Positions 1 to 10,583 of a stretch of DNA of 64,000 nt are shown here, piece after piece. Location of the stretch: NCBI GenBank assembly GCA_019677205.1, contig JAAMXY010000927.1, positions 1-64,000 on the forward strand, in the 5' to 3' direction. The notes below the pieces were generated by a model, which saw only the letters and a list, made by a program, of their open reading frames with translations, did no database searches and had not been told where the DNA came from. Within the stretch, counting starts at the first letter, position 1; each line of letters begins with the position of its first letter. Made by a program: the position numbers and the translations under genes. The stretch comes from Pinguiococcus pyrenoidosus (taxonomy: Eukaryota > Sar > Pinguiophyceae > Pinguiochrysidales > Pinguiochrysidaceae).

Positions 1-766
1 TTTCCAAAGTTTGCCAAAGCTTGCCAAACACCGCTTTTCGTCATTCTCACGGATTCTAGTGTTTTTCCGTTTACTTTCAAGTATCTCGTCATTTCCTCAG
101 TTTAGCGAAACCGCCGCAAAACCTTGCCAACTGGCAAGACTCCGTCAATTGGAAAGACGAATACCGGTATTCCACCTCGAACTGGAAAGAACTGGCAAGC
201 TTTGGAAATTTCCAAAGCCGTTTTCCAGTTTCCAATTGAGCTTCGCATCCACCCTAATATATCATCCTCCTGGAAAGAAGTCGCTGCTGCGGCGAATGAG
301 AGCGCCACCTTCGACGAAGGCCCGGAATCCTGCCCGGGAAGCTTCCCGTCCACCCAATCTCATGGCCGTCCTGCCACTTCCCTTTCTTGACGTCAGCGAC
401 GCCGAGTCAGCTGCGCCATACGCCGCTGGAGCCGCCCCTCGTACGCCATCGCAGCGGTAGGAGAACCAGTGACTGTAGACCTGACCGGGGAATTCCGTCG
501 ACCGGCTTCGGGAGAAGACGCCGGACAGCTCAACTGATGTTGAGCGTACATTTCAACTATCAGGTTGCAAGTAGAGGATAATAGGAAGACGAATCAGTAT
601 GAAAGGGACGGAACGAAACGCCGCAGCTGGGGTTAAACCTCTGCGTCGACTCCCAAGTCGAGGGAAGAGCTTGCGACTGCTCTCCCGGCTTCGTGGTGCT
701 GGCGTCGCCTTGGCATCTGCTGCCCCCTGCGCCACTCTTCCAGAGCGTGTTTGAGTGGCCGACGCG
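1..766. other. Upstream flank of the elongase gene; no gene supported
   Basis: I see no convincing coding frame here. The first 250 bases are rich in related short words (ttgccaa, ttggcaa, tggaaag, tttccaa) in both orientations, which looks like a decayed simple or dispersed repeat. Several reading frames over 60 codons are open, but none shows a recognisable domain and they overlap in all phases, as expected by chance in this base composition. The stretch nearest position 767 presumably holds the promoter and 5' leader of the elongase gene. Confidence 0.4.
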
Positions 767-1892
767 ATGGAATTTGTGCCGTATCCGGACGTGAAGCAGC
801 AATGGATTCCGCAGCGCAACCGGTACCTCTTCGCACCCCGCGTGCTACCGCGGAGTTCTGCCATCTTCTCACCATACTTCTGTCTGGCGTCTCCGGCGCT
901 CCGCAGCTCATTTCACCAGACGTTTGAGGCCATCCCCGATCTGAAGCCCATCTACACCGACTGGTAGGTCGCTGGGCGCTCCTGGGCCTCGCGCCACACG
1001 AAGTGCAACTTCTCGAGGCTGACGACTTTTGCGGCGGGTCCCAAGGGAAATCGGCGTGGACGTGTACCATGGCTGGGCGCTCACTAAGCAGTACCCGAAC
1101 GCAGCCCTGTACGCTGCGGTCGCATACCTGGTGGGCATCTGGGCCCTGCAGCGCTACATGCGCGATCGGAAGCCCTTGAGCATCGCGCCGCTGGTGGCGC
1201 TCTGGGACCTGTCGCTGTGCCTCTTCAGCTTCGTCGGTGCCGTCCGCGTGGTCCCTCATCTGTTGTACAACTTCCACGCGTTCTCGGCCTACGAGAACCT
1301 CTGCAGGGACGGCTCTGTCATGGTATGGCACACACGGCACATGCGTGTTTCGGAACGGGGCACTTAACTTACGCCAACTGCTTGGTCTCTCCTGGCCTAC
1401 TAGTATGGCGCCGGTGTATGTGGGTTGTGGGTGCAGTTCTTCATTTACTCAAAGTTTGCGGAGCTGCTGGATACGGTGTTTCTCGTGCTGAAGAAGCGCA
1501 AGGTGATCTTCCTGCATTGGTATCACCACGCGGCGACGATGCTGTTCTGCTGGCATGCGTACTCCACGGAGGCCTCGATCGGCATCTTCTTCGCCGTGAT
1601 AAACTACTGCGTCCACTCGCTCATGTACGGGTACTTCTTCTTGGCAGCCATCAAGAGCGTCCCGAGATGGTTCCCGCCGCAGGTCATCACCATGCTGCAG
1701 ATATCCCAGATGTTCGTCGGCTTGTACCTCTGCGGCATGGCCGCGTACTATCGATTGCGGGGACAGTCCTGCAACACGTCCTGGCGCAGCATCCAGTGGG
1801 CCTGCCTTATGTACGCCACCTACCTCTTCCTTTTTGTCAAGTTCGCGGTCGAGAGATTCATTCTCAAGCGGCCGAAGAGGAAGCAAATGTAG
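767..1892 (+). CDS. ELO-family very-long-chain fatty acid elongase (3-ketoacyl-CoA synthase)
   Basis: Predicted exons 767-963, 1046-1322 and 1404-1892, giving 320 residues. Introns of 82 and 81 bases are GT-AG and join in phase. ELO proteins are ER membrane condensing enzymes that extend acyl-CoA with malonyl-CoA. The family signatures are present: the histidine box HWYHH at about residues 196-200, preceded by FIYSKFAELLDTVFLVLKK, and several hydrophobic segments (for example YAAVAYLVGIWAL and the stretch after the box). The end is basic (KRPKRKQM), compatible with an ER-retrieval tail. The first ATG in frame is at 767; an in-frame GTG lies four codons upstream. Length fits the family (270-330). 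Substrate, saturated or polyunsaturated, cannot be read from the sequence. It converges on the Clp gene downstream. Confidence 0.85.
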
Positions 1893-2333
1893 AGAGCTGC
1901 CCCACGTTTTTTTGGCCTTTCGTAGCTTTGGGGAGACTTTGGGCATGGCAGCGGCCCTGGCCGCGTGCCATGGCCGTTCGTCACTGATGGAAGGTTGGCG
2001 GTTTGGCACGGTCGATGCGCTTCTGCCAGGATCGTGAGCCAAGTGGCTTTTGACGGCAACCGCGAGCACCTTCGGCGCCAGCAAGAAGGAAAAGGACAGA
2101 GAAGAGTGCAGCCAATCCCCTGCGGTTGCACCTTGAAGTTGCCACTGCGATTGCATCTGCGATTGCATCTGCAACGTCGAGAGCGGCGGCGAAGGTGCAG
2201 GAAACAAAGGAAAGTATAGAATGGAAAGGAAGGGGAATCCTCCGGACAGTCAAGTAGGAGCAACTCGGGTTAATTACACGTTGCTCTTCGGCTTTCTTCG
2301 GCTTTCTTCAGCTTTCTGTGGCGCCTTCATGAA
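1893..2333. other. Convergent intergenic gap with short direct repeats
   Basis: The gap lies between the stop codons of the elongase and the Clp-like gene and probably holds both 3' ends. Two small direct repeats are visible: gcgattgcatct occurs twice in tandem around 2150-2173, and an imperfect ten-base unit (ggctttcttc) occurs three times around 2288-2318. No gene is supported. Confidence 0.4.
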
Positions 2334-3601
2334 CTAGAGGATCAGCTTCTCGCCCTCCTCCGGGTACGGCCCGTTCTTGTCGAACTTGCCAAAGCCGGGC
2401 TCGTCGTCGTCGCTGCCGCCTCCGTGAATCTGCTGGTTCAGGCCAAGAAGCAGAGACCCGATCTGAGCGTCGCTCTTCTGGCCCAGGGGGTTGCGCAGCA
2501 TCGGCTCCGGTCCGGAGTCGTCCGGCGCCGACCATCCACCGCCAGAGAGGGAGGACTTCTCCGACGCGTCGGCGAACGCTCCATAGGCAATCACCTCCTT
2601 GAACGTCGTGGGCATGCCGAAGGAATCCGGAAGGTCCGAGTAGTGACGCTTCCTGGGTTCCTTCCTCTTGGGCAGGAGCACCTTTTGGAAGCACAGCAAC
2701 GTCAGCAACTTCCGCCGTCCACAACCCTTCGAAGTCCCACGCATCGCAATTGTGCGCGGCATACCTGGTCGATGAGTCCGTACTGAACCGCCTCCGCGGC
2801 GTCGAGGTAGAAATCCCGCTCGAGGTCCTTCTCGATCTTCGGCAAGGGCTGGCCGGTGAGCTTGCTGAGCTCGATGGAGAGGCGGTCGTTCGCCTTGGCA
2901 CACTGCGCCACCTCTAGTGCTACGTCGATGGCCTGGCCGCTGACGGGGTCCTCCTTCCCGGTCTTCTGCAGCAAGTAGCGCGCGTTGGGCAGCGCCATGC
3001 GGAGGTCTCCCGTGCCGCAGAGGATGGCGCCCATGCCCACGGCGAGGCCGATGTTCAATGTGTTGACCGTCGTGGTGCTCTGCAGGTCCCGGATGGTGTC
3101 GAACACGGCCAGGCCAGGGTACAGCAGGCAGCCGGCCACATTGAAGTAGATGGTGATGGGCTTGTCGCGCGGCTCCTGCGTTTTCAACCACAGCAGCGTG
3201 GCGATCATCTGATTGCTCACTTCCTCGTCGATGAAATTGCCGACCAGCATGATGCGGTTGCGGTAGAGGTACTGGTAGATGTCCACGAACTGCGGATAGT
3301 CCATGCCGGGGCCCTGGTAAGGCACCTACGCCACGAATGCCACAAAGCAACAGGGGTTTCAGTCGATTCGCCGGCTTCAACGCCCAGGCTTTCTCCGCTT
3401 CGGACCCTTTTCTGCTACGCGGAAGCCGTTCCTCACCTGGGGAGTACCCTGGGGCATCATCACCGGAGTCACGCGAGATCTCCGCGGACCCGTGTGGCGC
3501 TTGAGAGACAAAGCCTTGGGCGCGACATATGCAAGGGAGGATCTCAGCCCCACCAGCGCCACCAGCGCCACGAGAAGTGCCGAGCGCCGCCCCGTCATCA
3601 C
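2334..3601 (-). CDS. Plastid-targeted ClpP-fold protease subunit without catalytic Ser/His (ClpR-like)
   Basis: Exons on the minus strand 3601-3437, 3325-2765 and 2681-2334, all phase 0, give 357 residues. The first exon is a bipartite targeting sequence: hydrophobic signal peptide (SALLVALVALVGL) ending in SLAYVAP, an ASAFAP-like junction, then a basic Ser/Arg-rich stretch. Residues about 65-250 have the ClpP fold. In the place of the active-site motif GxASSMG there is GLAVGMG, so the nucleophilic Ser is Gly (about residue 152). The His of the usual IHQP motif is Gln (about 175). The later Asp (GLIDQV) is kept. Such subunits (ClpR) build the plastid Clp ring without cutting peptide bonds. 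The C-terminal exon adds about 115 residues, acidic and Gly-rich at the end. Which plant ClpR it matches best is uncertain. Confidence 0.82.
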
Positions 3602-4077
3602 GCTCTTTCTCTCTCCTCCGCGAAGCGAGGAGAAGCCGAGGCCGACCGGGCGAAAATCTGCTGGAAGTTCTGCCGGAGAAGCGAGTGGCGTCAGATCTGG
3701 GGCTACAAGCTGCTCGGCGCGGAGGATGATAATAACGAGAGCGGGCGCGAGTTGCGATTCCGTGACGGATGGAGCAGCGGCGGGAATCGGAATCGATTCG
3801 AGTGGGGTGTTGTTTTGAGCGAGTCTACGGAATTGCGGGTGACCTGAAAAGTAACTGAAAAATGATAATGAAAGTCATCGAACAAAGATCTGGATCCCCC
3901 GCCTGGGCTGCCTGCTTACTGACGTTCGTTCTTCTTCATTCTTACGCTTCAAATTCCAGATTCGAGCTGCAGGGCAAACGGACCAATGGAATGGCTCGAA
4001 TCGGTTGAAATTAGAGCGAAGCTCCCTTTCCCGCGCTGCCTTCCCCGCTTCAGACGCTCCACTGCTGCGCAACCACG
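3602..4077. other. Divergent intergenic region (Clp-like / glucosylceramidase)
   Basis: This 476-base stretch separates two gene starts pointing away from each other and should contain both promoters. It becomes richer in A and T near 3840-3965. Open frames in it are short and unconvincing. No RNA gene is visible. Confidence 0.4.
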
Positions 4078-7000
4078 ATGCATTCGTACGGCGCAGTGGA
4101 ACCATCCCGACGCCTGGCTAGTCCGAGGCGGACGGATGGCCTCCAGGGCCTGTTGCTGGCCGGCGTCCTGAGCTTGCTCGTCGTTTCTGTCCTCTTGGTC
4201 GGCATCGGACAGACGCCTTCGCTTCCCGAAGAGGCCACGCCGTCGTTTGAGACGCTCGTGGACGACGTGCTGCGCGACCAGAATGTCCGCATGGCCTCTG
4301 CGCGGGGGCACGCGCTGTACCAGACCAGTCTGAGCCGCGGCCACCTCCTGAAGCGCGTGTCGCTGGAGGAGAAACGGTTCAGGCACTCTTTGCGACGCTA
4401 TGGACACGCCGATGAGGTGATTTTTTCGGGGTCTCTGGGCTCCAGCGCAACTGTGACTCACAGAGAACCATAGGTGCCGGCGCCAGAAGGCAGCTTGGAG
4501 CACAAGCGTGCGCAGCTGCTCGAAGCTGCCCGGTTGCTGGCGGCGGACATTCCCATCGACACTCGCCGCCGCACGCAGGAAGCGGACCCGGCACCGTTAG
4601 CATTGCGTGCCATTGAGATTGACCCATCGATCAAGTTCCAGACCATCGTGGGCTTCGGAGGCGCCTTCACCGAGGTAAGACAGCGCAAACGAAGGTTGCC
4701 TTGTGCTGTCAGCTGATGACCGCGGGTTGTCTTCTCTTCAGGCGGCCAGCATTCAGTTCGAGAAGCTGGCGCCGGAGGCCAAGCTGGTGGTGCTGGCCTT
4801 GTATTTCACCAACGTACGCATCTCAAGGCACTTCAACGAACGTGAAGGCACTGGTAACGTTGAGAATCGCGCTCACTTTTGCGTTGCTCTCCTCCTCGGT
4901 ATCCGCCTTGGCCTTGCCTTGTAGGCCGGCCTTGGATACACGCTTGGTCGCGTGCACATGAACTCCTGCGACTTCTCTCCGGAGAGCTACAGCTTTGACG
5001 ACGTCCACGGAGATTTTGATCTGTCGCACTTCGACGACAACGTGTCGCATGATCAGCAAAAGATGATCCCGTTCATCCTCGCTGCGCAGGCGGTGTCCCT
5101 GAACAAGCTCCAGGTCTTCGCCTCGCCTTGGTCGCCCCCCGCGTGGATGAAGGTGCCCGTGACTCCGAAGGGAAGCAGCGAGGCGGTGCAGTCCATGCTG
5201 AACTCCGCGGATCCGAGGGGCCTGCTTCCGGACCCGCAGGTGCAGCAGGCCTGGGCGAACTACTTCGTCCGCTTCATTGCGGCCTACAAGGCATCGGGCA
5301 TCAACATGTGGGGCGTCACCGTCCAGAACGAGCCGGAATTTGCTGCGCCTTGGGAAGCCTGCAAGTACAATGCAAGCGCAGAAATGGAGTTTGTCGGTGA
5401 GACCGCTGGCCCAGCAGGTCCGAAAGGGTTCCCGTGGCCCAGCCCTAAGGTCGCTTTGCTCGATGTGTACGCCAGGGAACTTCTTGGGGCCGACCCTGAA
5501 AGGCGCCTTCCCAGACATCAAGATCTTTGCCTTTGATCACAATAAGGACGCCCTGGCGATGTGGACCGAGGCCGTCTTCGGGGACGGAAGCCCAGCGCGA
5601 GACTACCTAGATGGGATGGGTTACCATTGGTAAGGGCAGCAATGCTATCATCAGCGACGCTGTGGATCGCGCTGATGATGTCGCCGCCACCCACGTGAAT
5701 AGGTACGCGGGCGGGATGGACCGGCGACTCGATGGGACGCAGGGGTACAACAACTTGAAGCGGGCTGCCCAAGCCATGAAGTCCGCAGACCTTAGCCCGA
5801 AGATTCTCCTTGGAACGGAAGGATGCAACTGTCCCGGCATCGCCCGCACCGAGGAAATCAGCCTTTTCCGAGCCGTAAGTAGCGTATTGGATGGATGCTT
5901 CTTGGATGTGCAAGGCGCTTAGGGTCTAACCGGGGTGCGATGCTCGTCTGCTGCTATTAGCAACGCATTGCGCACAACTTGATTGCGGACTTGAACTCCC
6001 ATGCGCAAGGATGGGTGGACTGGAACCTCATCCTCGATCAGCAAGGCGGACCAAATCACCTAGGTACATGACTGGCGACGCACTCAACAGGTTTTCCCAA
6101 CTGTCCTCTTTGCTGACACACCTATTGCTCTTGCAATTGTGTTTTGTGTTTTGTGTTTTGTGTTTTGCCTTTTTGTTTGTCTTTTTTTTGTGTTTTGTGC
6201 TCCCAAGGCAACTTTTGCGATGCTCCCATGGCGTTGAGCAGGTTTGATGAAAGCCTGGTGAGTCTGCAGCCGATGATGTTCTACATGTGGCACATCGAAG
6301 GCTTTCTGCCGCCGGGCTCGCAGCGAGTGCATTGGGAGTGGGTCAGTCTGGAGTCCGGCTACGAACCCGGGGCGTACAAAATATCCGGGCCGAGCGGCGC
6401 GCTTCCAGGCCTGGAGGTGCGTTTGGGCTTCCTTCCTTCCTTCCTTCCTTCTTGGGTCAAACGGCATCGAGCCTAACGTTTCCTCCTCCTCCTTCTCCTC
6501 CTCCTTCTCCTCCACCACCACCTCTTCTTCCACCTCTTCTTCCAAAGATGACCATCGGTACATGCGAGAGCAGCTCTCGGCAGGCTTGGGTGCTACGAGC
6601 CTCGGGGCAGTTGCAAGTCTGGGACACCATCGACGATGGGTACTCGGGAATCTGCGTCGCGAGCGCGCCGGACAAGAAGCTTGGCGGTTTGCTCGTGACC
6701 GGCTGCGACAGCGGTCTGCAGGGCACATTTGCCTTCGAGAATGGCCGCATTGTGCTTGCCGACGACCCTGATAGGTCCGTTCTTTTAGCCGAGGTGGGGT
6801 GTCGGTAGCTTCGCTTTGCATGATCTCATCTCTTTGTTCTCTGTCCTGCAGCTGCGTGGTGCCCGTGCCTGACGTTGAGGATGGCGAGGATCTCGGTGTG
6901 ACCGTCGTCCCTTGCGCAGAATCCGCCGACCAGTGGGATGTGGACGCGCAAGACGTCATCGCCAGCGGCAGCGCGGCCGGGGAGTCGGTCGTTTACATTC

Positions 7001-7284
7001 GCCGTTCCGGCACGAGCCGGTGCCTCACCGTAGGCTGGCCTTTCCTCAGCGTCGTGACCTTCCTGGTCCCGGAGTTTGTGGAGGAGGAGACCGGTGACGA
7101 CCAGAGGAGCGATGACGACCAGATAGAGTCCGAGGAGCCAAGCAGCAGAATTGTCGTTGCGATCTTAAATGAAAGCGAACGAGACACCGAGCTTGAGTTC
7201 ATGGTCAAGGGTGTGGGAGCCGTCATGTCCGAGGTCCCGGGCAAGGCCATCCAGACCTACGTGCTGGACATGGGCGATTCATGA
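4078..7284 (+). CDS. GBA: Membrane-anchored GH30 glucosylceramidase with ricin-like lectin insertion
   Basis: Ten predicted exons: 4078-4416, 4474-4674, 4742-4813, 4925-5396, 5476-5629, 5703-5874, 5961-6063, 6208-6416, 6548-6774 and 6852-7284, giving 793 residues. The enzyme hydrolyses glucosylceramide to glucose and ceramide in lysosome or vacuole. GH30 landmarks in order: GFGGAFTEA (about 174-182), LGRVHMNSCDFS, SPWSPPAWMK, the acid/base Glu in VTVQNEPEF (about 340), and the nucleophile Glu in LLGTEGCN (about 452). Residues about 24-43 (LLLAGVLSLLVVSVLLVGIG) form one transmembrane anchor, so this is a type II membrane form, unlike the soluble human enzyme. After LPPGSQRV, where the C-terminal beta-sandwich normally continues, about 120 residues with Cys, QAW and QWD spacing resemble a ricin-type beta-trefoil. 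The GH30 tail then resumes (VVAILNES to YVLDM). Length is well above the usual 500. Confidence 0.85.
6137..6200 (+). repeat. Intronic (gtgtttt)n-like simple repeat
   Basis: Several near-perfect copies of the heptamer gtgtttt followed by a T-run, inside intron 7 of the glucosylceramidase gene just upstream of its acceptor. It also supplies a T-rich tract before the splice site. Confidence 0.7.
6428..6545 (+). repeat. Intronic pyrimidine microsatellite (cttc)n and (ctc/ctt)n
   Basis: A ttcc tetranucleotide run is followed, after about 25 bases, by a long run of tcc/ctt triplets leading straight to the acceptor of intron 8 of the glucosylceramidase gene. It acts as an extended polypyrimidine tract and is likely length-polymorphic. 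Confidence 0.7.
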
Positions 7285-7987
7285 TTGTTGAGCGACCCCA
7301 CCTTGGCATCGCATCGGATAGTTGTGTTTTGGGTAGGTTTCTTGTGGCAGTCGGGGATACTTCCACGGAAACAAGCACACGAGTAAGGATACTCAGGCTA
7401 CCAATGCATTTTGCCTCGATTCCCTGGCTGGATGTTCTTGGAGGGAAGCTCCTTGGGGCTTGGCGCCACGTAAAGGGCCCAAGTAGCAGCCATCCGCAGC
7501 AACATCACATCACAAGCGTCGCCATGCCTCTTCCTCCAGATGCGCGCCACACAAGGCGTGGCTCCCCACCTTCTCCCCTTCAGGCAGCGCTGCGTCTTCA
7601 GCTGCATTGCCTCGCTGCTATCCGCGACGCTTTGCTTCGGGCGAAGGAAGTGGGAGCGAATGAAGCGAGCGAGATAGAACGAGATCGAATGAGAGCGGAC
7701 GAGGGAGAAAGAAAGGCGGGATTCGCAAATGAAGGCGCTTCTGTTTGTCTCAGCTTCTGGAGAGAAGAGCACAAGCCTCGCTCTCACGTGTTGTTTCGTC
7801 TCTCACCAAAACCCTTTGTCGAGACGGCCGACCAAAAAAACTCTAGCGCTGGGATATAGATACGTTCTTGCAACATGCACACGGCGATCGTCACTGCGTT
7901 CCTAAGCTCGGTCGCGGTTCTTTCTTCGTAGGACGCTGTCTAGTAGCTCTTCGTGGTGATGATGACGATGAGGGGTCAGCATCTTCT
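7285..7987. other. Convergent intergenic gap, no gene seen
   Basis: About 700 bases between the stop codons of the glucosylceramidase and the secreted Cys-rich protein. A 192-codon open frame on the plus strand spans much of it but begins at a non-ATG triplet, is basic and low in hydrophobic content, and shows no domain. I treat it as noncoding, probably containing both 3' UTRs. Confidence 0.4.
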
Positions 7988-8893
7988 CTAGACGAGGCAC
8001 TCGGACTCCTCGGAGGGAATGTACTCGTCCAAGATGCACGCGACGTCGGAGGAGATCACGCACTCGATGCCGGTGGCGAAGATGAAGCCCGGGCAGCAGA
8101 GGGCCTCGCCTCCCGGGTTCAGGGCGCAGTCGCAGCCTCCGCAGACGCCGCAGCCGGCGTCGCAGCAGATGCTCTCGTCAGCGTTGGTGATGCCCTCGGC
8201 GCAGAGCTCAAAGGGCGTCGGGGCGGCGGACGGCACGTCCGTGAGGACGATGCCATCGCGAAGGCTGATGGTGAAGTTGTCGAAGCCGAAGCGGTCGCGG
8301 TCGCCCTCGGAGTTGCGGAACATCACGCGCGTGAAGGGCATCGCGAGGTCAATGTATCCGAAGTACAGCACGCCGCCGCTGGGCCCGTCGATCTCGTGGG
8401 GGATCTCCAGCTCGCAGGTGGAGTTGTCCAGCTGCACGGCCAGGAAGGACAGCTGCCCCTGCACGTCTCCAATGTCCACGCCATAGAAGCCCAGGGCGAA
8501 GACGGGCTCGGTGAAGTCGATCTCGAAGTCCTGGTCGGTGCTGAAGTACGTGGGGGCGCTGATGGCGAACTGGCCATTGACAGGCGGGTCCTCGCGGATC
8601 TCACCGCCCGTGAGGACGGCACTCACACCGCCGGGGAACTCGAGCACGGGCTCGGTGTCGCCCACGGCCACGTTGTCGCCTTCGAAGTCCTCGGTGGAGA
8701 CGTCCGTGAGAGCGGCGAAGAAGCTGTCCCTCGCCGCATCCGCGTTGGGGAACGCCTCCAAGGGCAGGACGTCGTTCTGGCCGTCATCGGGGTTGCGATC
8801 CTCCCCGAAGAAGGAGATGCCGGCGCATTGCACGGCGGCCGCGCGGCCGCTGAAGGCCAGGAGGAGGGCGACGGGGGCGATGGTCTTGAACAT
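7988..8893 (-). CDS. Secreted protein with PEP-CTERM-like beta-sandwich region and Cys-rich tail
   Basis: A single-exon frame of 301 residues with its ATG at 8893. It starts with a clear signal peptide (FKTIAPVALLLAFSGRAAA), so it is exported or enters the endomembrane system. Residues about 35-210 are acidic, rich in Phe, Gly and Asp, and carry phrases such as STEDFEG, DFTEPVFALGFYGVDIGD and FGFDNFTIS. These resemble uncharacterised extracellular domains seen in bacterial PEP-CTERM proteins and in algae. Residues about 230-275 hold a dense cysteine cluster (CCDAGCGVCGGCDC and CCPGF), probably disulfide-bonded. There is no transmembrane segment after the signal and no catalytic motif that I recognise. 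The function is unknown; a cell-wall or extracellular-matrix role is only a guess. Confidence 0.75.
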   Translation of the reverse strand: MFKTIAPVALLLAFSGRAAAVQCAGISFFGEDRNPDDGQNDVLPLEAFPNADAARDSFFAALTDVSTEDFEGDNVAVGDTEPVLEFPGGVSAVLTGGEIREDPPVNGQFAISAPTYFSTDQDFEIDFTEPVFALGFYGVDIGDVQGQLSFLAVQLDNSTCELEIPHEIDGPSGGVLYFGYIDLAMPFTRVMFRNSEGDRDRFGFDNFTISLRDGIVLTDVPSAAPTPFELCAEGITNADESICCDAGCGVCGGCDCALNPGGEALCCPGFIFATGIECVISSDVACILDEYIPSEESECLV

Positions 8894-9838
8894 GTTGCTG
8901 GGAGGCTAGGACGGCTTCGTAGGCGGCGTTGGCGGGAGCTCTGCGGCCGTGGGCGGGGAAGCAGAACGCCGATCCAACCGGTGGTGTGTTCCACTAGCTC
9001 AGTAAATTGGGTCGGCGACCGGACTTTGTGGGAGGGGGGAATTCGATGGAAACCGAAAACGATTCGGATCCGCATTCTTGCGGTATTGGTGGGAAGCACA
9101 GCTGGTGGGGAGCTCACCGGCATCCGCTCGAAAGGACCGATTACGCAGCGCCGCCAATCAAGTGGGCGGTTGCTACGTAACGAAGACATAAGAACACAGC
9201 CGGCTCGCCGGACCATTTGCCTATAGGATAAGCACACCTGATGCAGACCGAAAGACGAAAAAGATGACTGTGGGTGGGTGCAACAAAGAGTTGAGCCCGG
9301 TCAAGGTGCGGTTAAGTATGATACGTACCAAAAGAATGCGTACATTTCTCATTTATAATGCACGAAATGCCTGTTATCATTATTTCAAATATATGAAATA
9401 CGCTATATGACACGACCAAAAGTAAAAGAGAATGTGAATAATCCACAACGTGTGATGATTTTCACCGTGGTATGGAGCTTCCAGCCTAGACTTTCTCAGT
9501 CAAACGCCTGGGCTCCTATGGAGCCAATACACGGCTATTCGTCCAGAAAAGCCCTTCAACGTCCCACAATCTTGTGGCCGGCGAACATCATCGAATCGTC
9601 AGTTGAAGTCGAGAGCGAGCCACATTGGCCCACGTGGAGCAACGGCTCTCCCCAATTGGTCATCGAACATGACGTATGACGCGACGGTTGGCTTTTGGCT
9701 CGGCGTTGTTGAGAAGAGCCCTCCGCCATGTTCTCGCCCTTCGCTGCGGCTCTCCGTTGGCCCTTTCGCGCGGACGAGACGAGAGGGGCCTCCTCGTGGC
9801 ACTCTGCTTACCGACAGCGGCAGGGCGGCAAGGCGACC
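8894..9838. other. Divergent intergenic region with AT-rich island (about 9310-9445)
   Basis: The region lies between the start of the secreted protein (-) and that of the small secreted protein (+). Most of it has the GC content of the neighbourhood, but about 9310-9445 is strongly AT-rich (for example catttataatg and tttcaaatatatg), a sharp contrast. This is one of four such islands in the window. No gene is supported; open frames antisense to the neighbouring gene extend into it but look like shadows. Confidence 0.5.
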
Positions 9839-10231
9839 ATGGCTTTGCGGCATGTCGCGCTCGCGCTGCTGGTGCTCGCCTCCATCCCCTTCGTGGCGGC
9901 GGATCTGCTGAAAGTTCGAGCCGATCTGGCCGCCATGACGGACGTGTCGCTCCTCTCGAGGACGCTCTCGGCTTCGCTGGAGAGCTTGGACTTCTTGGCC
10001 GAGACGGAGGTCACGGTGCTGCTCGTGAACGGGACATCATCGGCTCCGACATCGACTCGGCCAAGTCGAGGGACGGCGGTGTACTACTCCTCCAGCACGT
10101 ACAGCAAGCCACAGGTTGCGAGCATCGGCGACAAGCTGCAAGAGAATCTCAACGAGGGCAGCGGCGTGAGGAATTTGGCGCTAGACTTGCAGGTGCAGAA
10201 CCTCAAGGCGGCCAGCTTCCTCATCATCTGA
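9839..10231 (+). CDS. Small secreted protein, function unknown
   Basis: A 130-residue frame starting at the ATG at 9839. I prefer it to the in-frame ATG at 9728 because a clean signal peptide begins there (ALRHVALALLVLASIPFVAA). The mature part is about 110 residues with one possible N-glycosylation site (NGTSS), a Ser/Thr-rich middle and a hydrophobic end (AASFLII). I do not recognise a family. Its position between two minus-strand genes and downstream of an AT-rich divergent gap fits the gene layout of the window. It could still be a chance frame or one exon of a larger gene. Confidence 0.42.
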   Translation: MALRHVALALLVLASIPFVAADLLKVRADLAAMTDVSLLSRTLSASLESLDFLAETEVTVLLVNGTSSAPTSTRPSRGTAVYYSSSTYSKPQVASIGDKLQENLNEGSGVRNLALDLQVQNLKAASFLII

Positions 10232-10583
10232 AACGAAAGTGAGACCATGCACCCCGAGAGAAACGACAGTGAAATTTTGGATCATCGCCATTCTATGGCT
10301 ACAAGACTCGGTGACGTCCTGGCAACACAAATCATATGAACAAACCTCCGGTGAAGCGGTGCACAGATCCCCCTGCGTCACTTGGGCTAGACGCAGACTT
10401 CACTGCCTGTCTGAACAACACTGTCTCGCTCGTCCTCGTCCCCGTCCTCGTCGTCGCCAGCTTTGAGGGCGCTATACGCCCCTGCTGTGTCTCGGCCCCC
10501 GCTCTGCCGCAGGTCCGAGCTCCAGCTCCAGCGCGTCATCCGCTGTGGCCCTGACACCGCGCTGATCTAAAGATGCGGGAATG
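10232..10583. other. Convergent intergenic gap, nothing recognised
   Basis: About 350 bases between the stop of the small secreted protein and the stop of the CD36-family gene. It contains short open frames only and no obvious repeat or RNA gene. Both 3' UTRs are expected here. Confidence 0.4.

Noticed and set aside
11-460. A 149-codon plus-strand frame at the left edge
   Set aside because: It crosses the ttgccaa/tttccaa repeat-like stretch and has no recognisable protein features.
7868-9226. A 452-codon plus-strand open frame
   Set aside because: Antisense to the secreted Cys-rich protein; Gly/Val/Glu-rich with no signal or domain, while the minus strand has a clean signal peptide.
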